Positions 25,430-33,158 of a stretch of 64,000 bases of DNA are shown here, one piece after another; position 1 is the stretch's first letter, and every line of letters begins with the position of its first letter. This stretch comes from an uncultured Bacteroidales bacterium. Its GTDB lineage: Bacteria; Bacteroidota; Bacteroidia; Bacteroidales; UBA932. A model generated the notes under the pieces. That model ran no database searches and was not told where the DNA came from. It saw only the letters and a list, made by a program, of their open reading frames with translations. The stretch lies in NCBI GenBank assembly GCA_934700615.1, contig CAKUXR010000006.1, positions 56,493 through 120,492 on the forward strand, written 5' to 3'. The position numbers and the translations under genes were made by a program.

Positions 25430-26224
25430 TTACTGGTTCTCAGCTTCTTCTACAGCCTTGAAATAACGGTAAGAATTGACTTTCAGTTCACCTACAGAAA
25501 GCTCGTCACAGACGATTGTTCCGGCAGGATGGGCCTGGAGGCCTGACAATGTGCAATAATGTGTATAAGGACCCTCTACGGCGTCTTTAATGGCACGTGC
25601 CTTCTTGCTTCCGAAAGCCAGGATTACAACTTCCTTGGCGCTGAGCACCGTAGCTACACCTACTGTGAGTGCGGACTTGGGAACCTGGTTTACATCATTG
25701 TCGAAGAATCTGGAGTTTACCACACGTGTATCGTATGTGAGGACGACCTCTCTTGTCCTAGACTGGAGAGAAGAGAAAGGCTCATTGAAGGCGATGTGTC
25801 CGTCTTCACCTACACCGCCGAGGAACAGGTCGAAACCGCCTGCGTCAACGATAGCCTTCTCGTAAGCCTCGCACTCGGCATTGACATTCTCAGCATTGCC
25901 ATTGAGGATATGGATATTCTCTGCCGGTTCGTCGATATGGTCGAAAAGGTACTTGTGCATGAATGAGTGGTAGCTCTCAGGATGTGACTCCGGAAGACCT
26001 ACATACTCGTCCATATTGAAAGAAATGACATTCTTGAAAGAAACCTCACCCGCTTTCACCATGCGGATAAGCTCTGCATAAGTCTCGATAGGGGTGGAAC
26101 CGGTGCAAAGGCCAATGACAAAAGGTTTGTCGGTCAATGCTGCTTTTTCATTGATTCTCTTTGCGATATAATGTGCGGCCCAGATGGAACCCTTGCTGCT
26201 GTTTTCTCTGATTACAAGTTTCAT
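25430..26224 (-). CDS. nagB: Glucosamine-6-phosphate deaminase
   Basis: The protein has 264 residues, the normal NagB length. It converts glucosamine-6-phosphate to fructose-6-phosphate and ammonia. Catalytic motifs are intact: NMDEYVGLP near residue 72 and GGVGEDGHIAFNEP near residues 137-150, with the Asp, His and Glu of the active site. It lies 67 nt downstream of the NagB/PIG-L fusion gene on the same strand and has no promoter of its own that I can see. Confidence 0.95.
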   Translation of the reverse strand: MKLVIRENSSKGSIWAAHYIAKRINEKAALTDKPFVIGLCTGSTPIETYAELIRMVKAGEVSFKNVISFNMDEYVGLPESHPESYHSFMHKYLFDHIDEPAENIHILNGNAENVNAECEAYEKAIVDAGGFDLFLGGVGEDGHIAFNEPFSSLQSRTREVVLTYDTRVVNSRFFDNDVNQVPKSALTVGVATVLSAKEVVILAFGSKKARAIKDAVEGPYTHYCTLSGLQAHPAGTIVCDELSVGELKVNSYRYFKAVEEAENQ

Positions 26225-26291
26225 ACTGTCAATAATTTAAGTATTTGATATGGCCCCGCCGGGACCATTCCGGCGGAGCGTTATGCCAATG

Positions 26292-28214
26292 TTAGCAGAG
26301 CTTCAAGAATACCTCGATAGCCTGATATTCAGCCATACCGAGTTCATCATAAAGTCTTGCGGTATTCTGGGTGCGGTCCTCGGCTCTCTGCCAGAACTCG
26401 CGAGGGTCATCTCCAGGGAACGGAACAATGTCCTTCTGTGAAAGATGACGGAAAATTGCGTGGCGCTTTTCCACAACCTCGTCCGGGCTCAGAGGAACTG
26501 CCATGTCCACGCGGCCGAGTTCCCACTCCATCCAAGCTCCTCTATAGAGCCAGATGTGAGTCTCGTTCAGCCAATCCTCACCCTCAGCCTTCAACTGTTC
26601 GATAGCCTCAAGCGCCGCCTCTGTGCAGACTCTGTGAGTTCCGTGAGGGTCTGCGAGGTCACCTGCCATGAAAATCTGGTTTGGACGGAGTTTCATGATC
26701 AATGCCTTGATAATGTCGAGGTCAGCCTGTGTGCGTGGAAGTTTCTTCACGCCGCCTGACTCATAGAACGGGAGGTCAAGGAAATGGACATTGGTATTGT
26801 CATTGAGACCGAATGACCTGTCTGCGCCCCTTGCCTCGCTGCGGCGGATTGCTCCTTTGATTGCGAGGAGTTCTTTCGGCTCGGGCTCGCCGGGCTTTTT
26901 CGAGTCAATGATAGCCTTGATTCTGTCGAATTCGTCAGCAAAGCCGAGCTGGTGTGCCGCGTCCATGTGCTGAAGCACTACATCATCATGTACCGCAAGG
27001 TCACCTGAAGTCTCGTACGCGACATGGACATTGTGTCCCTGATGAACGAGACGGATAAAAGTTCCTCCCATTGAAATCACATCATCATCCGGGTGCGGAG
27101 AGAAAATGAGCACCGTCTTAGGGTAAGGCGTAGCAGCTACCGGTCTTTGGCTGTCATCTGCGTTAGGCTTTCCGCCCGGCCAACCGGTGATGGTATGCTG
27201 AAGGTCATTGAATACTTCAATGTTGATCTTGTCGTAAGGTCCGAACTTGTCGAGGAGTTCACCGAGTGAATGCTCGAGATAATCCTTCTGTGTGAGCTTG
27301 AGGATAGGCTTGTGGACTTCCTGACAAAGCCATACCACAGCCTTTCTGATGAATTTTCTTGTCCACTCGCAAGGTCCTACAAGCCAAGGAGATACCACTC
27401 TGGTCAAGAGGCTTGCCGCTGTCTCGTCCACGTAGCAGGTGATGTCCTTGTGGTTCTGGAGGAATGATGCAGGGAAGTCTGAATCAGCCTTGTGCTCTAC
27501 GACCTGTTTTACTGCATTTGCCTTATCCTCGCCCCATGCCATGAGGATAATCTTCTTTGCGCTCATCATCGTGTCAATGCCGACGGTGATTGCCTCTGAC
27601 GGGGTATGTTTGAAGTCGCCGTTGAAGTTCTTTCCCTGACGTTTTCTTGACTGGTATGAAAGGAGAACTGTGCGGGTCCTGCTTGACGGGGTTGTTCCGG
27701 CTTCATTGAATCCGACCTGTCCGGCCTCGCCCATTCCGATGACGAGCATGTCCAGGTTACGGGCCATTCTGTCATACTCCTCGCAGTAAGCGGAGATCTT
27801 GTCCCCAGGTACGCTTCCGTCAGGAATATGTATGTTCTCTTCCTTAATATCGACTGCATTGAGCAGGGAGGTGTGCAGAATATTGTTTCGGCTCTGCGGT
27901 TCACCTTTTCCGTACGGGTAATATTCGTCGATGGAATATACCTCAACATTCTTGAATGATACCTTTCCCTCCTGGTATTTTCTAGTGAGCCATTTGTAGA
28001 GGGATACTGGTGTAACTCCAGTCGAAAGACCCAGTTTGAAGGTCTTCTCTTTGCTGGCATTGATGGCATCAATAATGGTGTCTGCAATTACCTCGCTTGC
28101 TGTCGTTGACTGATCATAAATCTCAGTCCTGATCTTTTCATAACTGTGCAGAATGTCGGAAGGGATACCTGTCTCGATAAGCCCGCCTTCCTTAGGCAAT
28201 GTAAAGTGTTTCAT
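26292..28214 (-). CDS. NagB-like/PIG-L deacetylase fusion protein
   Basis: The protein has 640 residues. Residues 1-270 are NagB-like (LGLSTGVTPVSLYKWL, YSIDEYYPYG), a linker follows, and residues about 370-600 are a PIG-L/LmbE zinc deacetylase domain with the metal motif SPHPDDDVISMGG and later DPHGTH. The fusion is known in Bacteroidetes. In the NagB half the catalytic GxxxDGHxAFNE region reads GMGEAGQVGFNEAG: the Asp and His are replaced by Ala and Gln. Deaminase activity is therefore doubtful; it could bind or sense amino-sugar phosphates while the second domain acts. It is the first gene of a two-gene operon with nagB. Confidence 0.88.
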   Translation of the reverse strand: MKHFTLPKEGGLIETGIPSDILHSYEKIRTEIYDQSTTASEVIADTIIDAINASKEKTFKLGLSTGVTPVSLYKWLTRKYQEGKVSFKNVEVYSIDEYYPYGKGEPQSRNNILHTSLLNAVDIKEENIHIPDGSVPGDKISAYCEEYDRMARNLDMLVIGMGEAGQVGFNEAGTTPSSRTRTVLLSYQSRKRQGKNFNGDFKHTPSEAITVGIDTMMSAKKIILMAWGEDKANAVKQVVEHKADSDFPASFLQNHKDITCYVDETAASLLTRVVSPWLVGPCEWTRKFIRKAVVWLCQEVHKPILKLTQKDYLEHSLGELLDKFGPYDKINIEVFNDLQHTITGWPGGKPNADDSQRPVAATPYPKTVLIFSPHPDDDVISMGGTFIRLVHQGHNVHVAYETSGDLAVHDDVVLQHMDAAHQLGFADEFDRIKAIIDSKKPGEPEPKELLAIKGAIRRSEARGADRSFGLNDNTNVHFLDLPFYESGGVKKLPRTQADLDIIKALIMKLRPNQIFMAGDLADPHGTHRVCTEAALEAIEQLKAEGEDWLNETHIWLYRGAWMEWELGRVDMAVPLSPDEVVEKRHAIFRHLSQKDIVPFPGDDPREFWQRAEDRTQNTARLYDELGMAEYQAIEVFLKLC

Positions 28215-28238
28215 TATGCAATGACTTTTATCAAATCA

Positions 28239-28270
28239 CAAAATTACGAATAACCATCGACTTTCCCAAA
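28239..28270 (-). promoter_or_regulatory. Promoter of the nagB operon
   Basis: On the minus strand TTTG (28267-28270), 20 nt, then TAATTTTG (28239-28246) form an ideal Bacteroidetes promoter 24 nt before the fusion gene start. Confidence 0.75.
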
Positions 28271-28312
28271 TAACCCGCCTTCTGAAAGCCCTTTCTCATG
28301 GCGGGGGAACTT

Positions 28313-29932
28313 TCACAGCCTGTCCAGAAATCTGTAGCTGAAGGCCTCGAAAATATGTTTGGGGAGAATCGGCGGCTCGGAAAAGCCTTCAGGGAAAGGT
28401 GCAGGACCGATGGTGGCGGCATTGACCTCGGACAGGATGCTTCTCCAGAAAGTTATGAGTCTGGCGCCGGCCTCGAGATCGGCGATGGTGCGTGAAAGCT
28501 TGAGGACTCGGGAAAAGGCACGCGCGGAAATGCCGGTTCTGGCTGCCATCTTCTTCATGATTTCACTGCACTCGGCATCCAGCGGACAAAACTGTCGCAG
28601 CAGTTCCCCGGACATCTCGGCATTGACAAAGATATTATGGTCCCTGAATCTCTCGGACTGGATTTTTCTGGCGGCAAGAACACGGAGCGCGACCTCGGCA
28701 CTCGACTCGCCCGGCTTTCTGTGGACCAGAAGCTCGGCAGGAACAGGGCGGACAGTAATCTGGATATCGATTCTGTCCATGATAGGCCCGGACAGCCTGG
28801 ACATATAATTCAGCCGCTGGGCAGGAGTGCAGGTGCACTTGTCCTTGATGCCGTAATAGCCACAGGGACAAGGGTTTGACGCTGCCACCAGCATGAACGA
28901 AGAAGGGAACTCGACCTTGGAACGTAGCCTGGAGATGGTGACCTTCCTGTCTTCAAGCGGACCGCGGAGAGCCTCAGTCACACTCTTCGGCATCTGGGCG
29001 AACTCATCCAAAAACAGAATGCCGTTATGGGCGAGAGAAACCTCCCCGGGCATAATGTTCTCCCCATTGCCGCCACCTATGATCGCCGCCAGAGAAGCAC
29101 TGTAATGAGGCGCCCTGAACGGCCTCTCGCGAATCAGCCCGAAAGAACTTCCGTGCATCCCGGAAATCGAATATATCTTGCTCGTTTCCAGTGCCTCCCG
29201 AAGCTGCATAGGCGGCATTATCCCCAGCATTGACTTTGCCAATGAAGTTTTGCCTGATCCCGGAGGCCCGACCATTATCAGATTGTGCCCGCCGGCAGCC
29301 GCAATCTCGGCACCCCTCTTCGCGCCCTCCTGCCCGACAATCTCCGAAAAATCCATAATATCATGCTTTTCAATGACAGGAGGCGGCGTAACTCTTTCTG
29401 ATATAAGCAGATCTGAAACGTCCTCCTTGCCGCCGAGAATCTTCAGTACATCCGCCAGATTCCTGACACCATAGACCTTGATTCCCGTCAGTTCGGCAGC
29501 CTCAGCCGCAGACTCCTCCGGCAGGATGCACCCGTCCATGCCGGACGCAAGCGCGTACTCCGCAATCGGCAGCGCTCCCGGAATCGCCCTCACTGCAGCA
29601 TCGAGGCCAAGTTCGCCCATGATGATGAACCTTGTCAATGCCGGGAGGTCGCATTGACCTGATGCCGCTATGATTCCCAATGCTATAGGCAGGTCATATC
29701 CGCTTCCGTTTTTTCTCATGTCTGCAGGAGCCAGATTGATCACTATCTTCTTTCCGGGAATCCTGAATCCCATTGACTGGAGAGCCGTCATAGTCCTGAG
29801 CAGACTCTCCTTCACCGCAACGTCAGCCAAGCCGACAAGATGAATCCCGATACCGGAAGCGATGTCCACTTCCACTGTGACAGGCACTGCCTGGATGCCA
29901 ATGCATTTGGCGCAATAAATATTGATTATCAT
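28313..29932 (-). CDS. comM: ComM/YifB family Mg-chelatase-like AAA+ ATPase
   Basis: The protein has 539 residues from the ATG at 29932, which gives the family start MIINIYCAKCIGIQAVPVTVEVD; an in-frame ATG at 29965 is less likely. An N-terminal ChlI-like domain (VGLADVAVKESLLR, INLAPADMRKNGSGYDLPIALG) is followed by an AAA+ module with Walker A (GPPGSGKTSLAKS), Walker B (LFLDEFAQ), the Cys-rich segment NPCPCGYYGIKDKCTCTPAQ and a C-terminal Mg-chelatase domain. In Haemophilus and Vibrio ComM drives branch migration during natural transformation; homologues are widespread also in non-competent species. It is transcribed towards the nagB operon. Confidence 0.92.
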   Translation of the reverse strand: MIINIYCAKCIGIQAVPVTVEVDIASGIGIHLVGLADVAVKESLLRTMTALQSMGFRIPGKKIVINLAPADMRKNGSGYDLPIALGIIAASGQCDLPALTRFIIMGELGLDAAVRAIPGALPIAEYALASGMDGCILPEESAAEAAELTGIKVYGVRNLADVLKILGGKEDVSDLLISERVTPPPVIEKHDIMDFSEIVGQEGAKRGAEIAAAGGHNLIMVGPPGSGKTSLAKSMLGIMPPMQLREALETSKIYSISGMHGSSFGLIRERPFRAPHYSASLAAIIGGGNGENIMPGEVSLAHNGILFLDEFAQMPKSVTEALRGPLEDRKVTISRLRSKVEFPSSFMLVAASNPCPCGYYGIKDKCTCTPAQRLNYMSRLSGPIMDRIDIQITVRPVPAELLVHRKPGESSAEVALRVLAARKIQSERFRDHNIFVNAEMSGELLRQFCPLDAECSEIMKKMAARTGISARAFSRVLKLSRTIADLEAGARLITFWRSILSEVNAATIGPAPFPEGFSEPPILPKHIFEAFSYRFLDRL

Positions 29933-30015
29933 AATTCGAAAAAATTTGCAAATCGCAGAGGTCAAATATCGCGTGGAACCCGGGTGGTTTCATTTAAAAA
30001 ACGTAAAAATGTGGT

Positions 30016-30051
30016 GTAAATTCGCTATGTTTGGAAAAATGCGTAAATTCG
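30016..30051 (+). promoter_or_regulatory. -7 element framed by direct repeats, upstream of mlaE
   Basis: TATGTTTG (30026-30033) is a perfect -7 element. It lies between two copies of GTAAATTCG (30016-30024 and 30043-30051), 27 nt apart, which could be a regulator site overlapping the promoter. No -33 box is seen. Confidence 0.4.
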
Positions 30052-30060
30052 TGAGACGGA

Positions 30061-30088
30061 GTTGTCAAATTCTGCACAAATTGACAAC
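30061..30088. promoter_or_regulatory. Inverted repeat in the mlaE leader
   Basis: GTTGTCAA and TTGACAAC are perfect arms around 12 nt (with two more pairs inside). It lies 19 nt before the mlaE ATG, so it could be an operator or a hairpin that affects translation start. Confidence 0.4.
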
Positions 30089-30107
30089 GTGAAAATTTTT
30101 TGACAAG

Positions 30108-30854
30108 ATGAAAGCCAACATTTTCAGCAAAATAGGGCATTATTCCATATTCTTGAGGCAGGCCTTCAGGACTCCTGAGAACAGAAAAATGCTCAGAAAA
30201 CAGTTCGTCATAGAAATCGACAGACTGATAATGTCATCCATTATCATAGTCGGAGTCATATCCCTTTTCATGGGAGGAGTCCTGGTCATCCAGACCGCCT
30301 CCAACATGGAAAATCCTTTCCTTGACAGAATGCTCATCGGATACATGGTAAGGGAAAGTATGATACTTGAATTCAGCTCGACCATGGTAGCATTGATCCT
30401 GGCAGGAAAAATGGGGTCAAGCATTGCGTCTGAAATCGGCAGCATGCGCATCACACAGCAACTGGACGCCATAGATATGATGGGAATCAACAGCGCTTCG
30501 TTCGTGGCAAGGCCGAAAATCCTGGCTGCAACACTGCTCAGCCCGGTTCTTACCCTGTTCAGTTTCGTGATGGGACTCATCGGCGGCGGACTGATTGTCT
30601 GGTTCACGGGCATCATCCCTATGGCAAAATATTTCGAGGGAATCAGATATGCCTTCAACGGATTCTATATAATATACAGCTGTATCAAGACGGCGGTATT
30701 CTGTTTCATAATCGCTTCTGTAGCAGCATATCACGGATACTATGCAAAGGACGGTTCGCTTGGAGTCGGCAAGTCAAGTACCAAAGCCATTGTTTCGGCA
30801 AGCATCCTTATCCTGATGTCCGACCTTGTCATCACACAACTCCTGTTGTATTAA
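30108..30854 (+). CDS. mlaE: MlaE family ABC transporter permease
   Basis: The protein has 248 residues and five to six membrane helices. It matches the MlaE/Ttg2B permease fold (IIIVGVISLFMGGVLVIQTASNM, GMNSASFVARPK-type loop at MMGINSASFVARPKILA). Mla systems move phospholipids between inner and outer membranes. It is followed 21 nt later by its ATPase. The substrate-binding MlaD protein that usually comes third is absent here. Confidence 0.9.
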   Translation: MKANIFSKIGHYSIFLRQAFRTPENRKMLRKQFVIEIDRLIMSSIIIVGVISLFMGGVLVIQTASNMENPFLDRMLIGYMVRESMILEFSSTMVALILAGKMGSSIASEIGSMRITQQLDAIDMMGINSASFVARPKILAATLLSPVLTLFSFVMGLIGGGLIVWFTGIIPMAKYFEGIRYAFNGFYIIYSCIKTAVFCFIIASVAAYHGYYAKDGSLGVGKSSTKAIVSASILILMSDLVITQLLLY

Positions 30855-30875
30855 CCCCAAGCCGATTAAGGAATT

Positions 30876-31631
30876 ATGATTACAGTAAAGAATCTCAGAA
30901 AAAGTTTCGACGGAAGGAACATTCTGAATGATGTGTCAATGTCATTCAGGGAAGGGGAGTGCAATATGCTCATCGGTGCCAGCGGTTCCGGCAAGACCGT
31001 GTTGCTCAATATGTTGATAGGCCTGTTCGAACCCGACTCGGGAGAGATATGGTATGACAATCAGGAGTTTACGAAACTATCCGAACAGGAAAAGAAACTC
31101 CTCCATCAGAAAATCGGCGTGCTTTTCCAGGGCAGCGCCCTCTTCGATTTCCGCACCGTGCTGGGCAATATCATGTTCCCGATGGACTTCCTGACCGACT
31201 GGTCGGAAGCCGAAAAGAAAGAAAGGGCAAGATATCTTTTGGATAAGGTCAATGTCAAAGATTCCGAGGACAAATATCCCGATGAACTCTCCGGAGGAAT
31301 GCAGAAACGAGTCGGTATTGCCCGTGCGATAGCATTGAACCCGTCCTATCTCTTCTGCGACGAGCCTAACTCAGGTCTCGACCCGGAAACCTCCATTGTC
31401 ATTGACCAGCTCATCAGTTCGATTACCAAAGAGTTCGGGATCACGACCATAATGAATACCCACGACATGAACTCCATCCTGGAAATAGGGGACAACATCG
31501 GTTTCCTCCATAAGGGTACCATATTATGGGAAGGCGACCGACATTCAATCCTTTCCACTGAATGTCAGCCGCTTATGGAATTCCTGTGTTCGAATACGCT
31601 GGCCAGAAACATCATCAGGCCGCGTAAATAG
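30876..31631 (+). CDS. mlaF: MlaF-like ABC transporter ATP-binding protein
   Basis: The protein has 251 residues. Walker A (GASGSGKTVLLNMLIG), signature (LSGGMQKRVGIARAIALNP) and Walker B (YLFCDEPNSGLDPET) are complete; DEPNSGLDP is typical of Mla ATPases. It pairs with MlaE to power lipid transport. The stop codon lies 2 nt from the 3' end of convergent ispE, so an mlaD gene cannot follow directly. Confidence 0.92.
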   Translation: MITVKNLRKSFDGRNILNDVSMSFREGECNMLIGASGSGKTVLLNMLIGLFEPDSGEIWYDNQEFTKLSEQEKKLLHQKIGVLFQGSALFDFRTVLGNIMFPMDFLTDWSEAEKKERARYLLDKVNVKDSEDKYPDELSGGMQKRVGIARAIALNPSYLFCDEPNSGLDPETSIVIDQLISSITKEFGITTIMNTHDMNSILEIGDNIGFLHKGTILWEGDRHSILSTECQPLMEFLCSNTLARNIIRPRK

Positions 31632-31633
31632 AG

Positions 31634-32572
31634 TCAGACTTTATACAAGGCGAACAAGGCCGAACCGCTTCCTGACATTGACGCATACGTTGCTCCGGAA
31701 TCATAAAGGGATCTCTTTATGGCCTCAATCTCCGGATGGGCAACGAATACAGTCCTTTCAAAGTCATTGACCAGCAAATCTTTCCATTCCTCTGCCGGCC
31801 TGTCCAGAATATCCCTGAGACTGTGCTCAGGAATGGAAGGGACGATACCTTTGTACGCGTCAGCAGTCGATACATGAATTTCCTCTGGGACAATGATCTT
31901 CAGCAGATAATCTCCAGGTCTGGCAGATGCCTCATCCTCTACAATATTGATATTCAAGTTATAAGGCGTAAGAACTTCGCCGCGGCCCTCACCGATCATC
32001 GGACTGTCGGACACGAAGAACGCGCAGTCGCTTCCGAGCCTTGTAGCATATTCGCGCAACTTCTCCTCGTCAATGTCCAGATTGAACATCTCTGCGAGCA
32101 TTTTCAATGTATATGCGGCATCTGCTGACCCTCCTCCGAGGCCGGCGCCCACAGGAGACGTCTTTTCCAGATAAATCTTCACCGGCGGCAATCCGAAATC
32201 AGCATCCAGCATCTGATATGCCTTTGCACACAAATCCTTCAGAACCGGCCAGTCGACACCTTCCTTCCGGGCGACCGTAATCATGAGTTTGCCGTCGCCT
32301 GAGATTCCCTGGGACAATGTCGGAATCTCGTCATGCTCTTCATCAATGCTATCGGACGCACGGCACGACATGTCAGAAATCATCGACCTGTCACCATACA
32401 AGGCGCAGAGTCTTGCGGAAGTCCTGCTGAAATCGTCACCTTTTATAATTTCCAGAGTATCATGTATTTGCGAACAAGGATAGAACAATGTTTCGAGGTC
32501 GTGGAATCCGTCAGGCCTCTTCCTCAAGACATTGAGCCCAAGATTGATCTTGACAGGAGGATTTGTAATCAT
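31634..32572 (-). CDS. ispE: 4-(cytidine 5'-diphospho)-2-C-methyl-D-erythritol kinase
   Basis: The protein has 312 residues. This GHMP kinase performs the fourth step of the MEP isoprenoid pathway. The start PVKINLGLNVLRKRPDGFHDLETLFYP and ATP motif PVGAGLGGGSADAAYTLKML are diagnostic. It is longer than the usual 275-285 residues owing to an insert near residues 45-90 rich in Asp, Ser and Arg. It is divergent from tsaE across a repeat-rich 147-nt region. Confidence 0.95.
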   Translation of the reverse strand: MITNPPVKINLGLNVLRKRPDGFHDLETLFYPCSQIHDTLEIIKGDDFSRTSARLCALYGDRSMISDMSCRASDSIDEEHDEIPTLSQGISGDGKLMITVARKEGVDWPVLKDLCAKAYQMLDADFGLPPVKIYLEKTSPVGAGLGGGSADAAYTLKMLAEMFNLDIDEEKLREYATRLGSDCAFFVSDSPMIGEGRGEVLTPYNLNINIVEDEASARPGDYLLKIIVPEEIHVSTADAYKGIVPSIPEHSLRDILDRPAEEWKDLLVNDFERTVFVAHPEIEAIKRSLYDSGATYASMSGSGSALFALYKV

Positions 32573-32587
32573 AGCGTCATATCTTTG

Positions 32588-32713
32588 TTAATTCAAGTTC
32601 CGCAAGCTAGCTCACTTGATGATAAGTTTGTTCTGATTAACAAACTTAAGCAAAAATTATGTAAGTTTGCATCCGCGTAGCATAAAATTAACATTTTGCG
32701 AAGCTTGAATTAC
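32588..32713. repeat. Inverted pair of a TCAAGTTYCGCAAG-type element between ispE and tsaE
   Basis: The arm at 32588-32606 and the arm at 32695-32713 (read in reverse) match at 15 of 19 positions and bracket the divergent promoter region. A further copy of the core (13 of 14 bases) lies at 39986-39999 upstream of nrdG. Function unknown. Confidence 0.55.
32623..32648. promoter_or_regulatory. Palindrome with outward TAAGTTTG elements between ispE and tsaE
   Basis: TAAGTTTGTT / AACAAACTTA is a perfect 10-bp inverted repeat with a 6-nt centre. Each arm holds TAAGTTTG, a perfect -7 element, one per strand. Another TAAGTTTG lies at 32662-32669 towards tsaE. The site could hold the divergent promoters or a regulator site. 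Confidence 0.45.
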
Positions 32714-32719
32714 TGACAG

Positions 32720-33145
32720 ATGAAACACGAAATTGTCATAAAGGACCTCGGTTCTATCGACCAGGCTGCCGGAGAGTTTCTGAAAGAGACTGCCGGACAC
32801 AACATAATAGCCTTTTATGCCCCTATGGGCGCAGGCAAGACAACATTCACCACTGCACTCTGCAACAGATTGGGTGTCAAGGAAGATGCTGTCAGCTCGC
32901 CGACATTCTCCATTGTCAATGAATATAAGGCTTCTGACGGTTCGTCCGTTTTTCATTTCGATTTTTACAGAATCAACAAGATTGAGGAGGCCTTCGACAT
33001 CGGTTTCTTTGACTACGTCGACAGCGGCAATCTGTGCATAGTCGAGTGGCCTGAAAATATCGAGGAAATCCTCCCCGAAGAGACATTGAAAGTACATATC
33101 AATGTCCTTCCGGATGAATCCAGAGTCGTCTCCTGGGAAGATTAA
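32720..33145 (+). CDS. tsaE: tRNA threonylcarbamoyladenosine biosynthesis protein TsaE
   Basis: The protein has 141 residues. The P-loop (APMGAGKTTFTTALCNRLG), the switch VSSPTFSIVNEY and the HFDFYRI motif are diagnostic. TsaE is the ATPase that supports t6A37 formation on tRNAs with TsaB and TsaD. It is transcribed away from ispE and ends 13 nt from the convergent lipoprotein gene. Confidence 0.95.
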   Translation: MKHEIVIKDLGSIDQAAGEFLKETAGHNIIAFYAPMGAGKTTFTTALCNRLGVKEDAVSSPTFSIVNEYKASDGSSVFHFDFYRINKIEEAFDIGFFDYVDSGNLCIVEWPENIEEILPEETLKVHINVLPDESRVVSWED

Positions 33146-33158
33146 TCCTTGAAATACA

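Noticed and set aside
28313..29932. comM as proof of natural competence and of an uptake role for the heptamer
   Set aside because: ComM/YifB homologues are widespread in bacteria not known to be competent; no other competence gene is in the window.
32588..32713. Phase-variable invertible promoter between ispE and tsaE
   Set aside because: Inverted arms bracket a promoter region, but they match at only 15 of 19 bases, both genes are expected to be essential, no invertase is nearby and the element recurs singly before nrdG.
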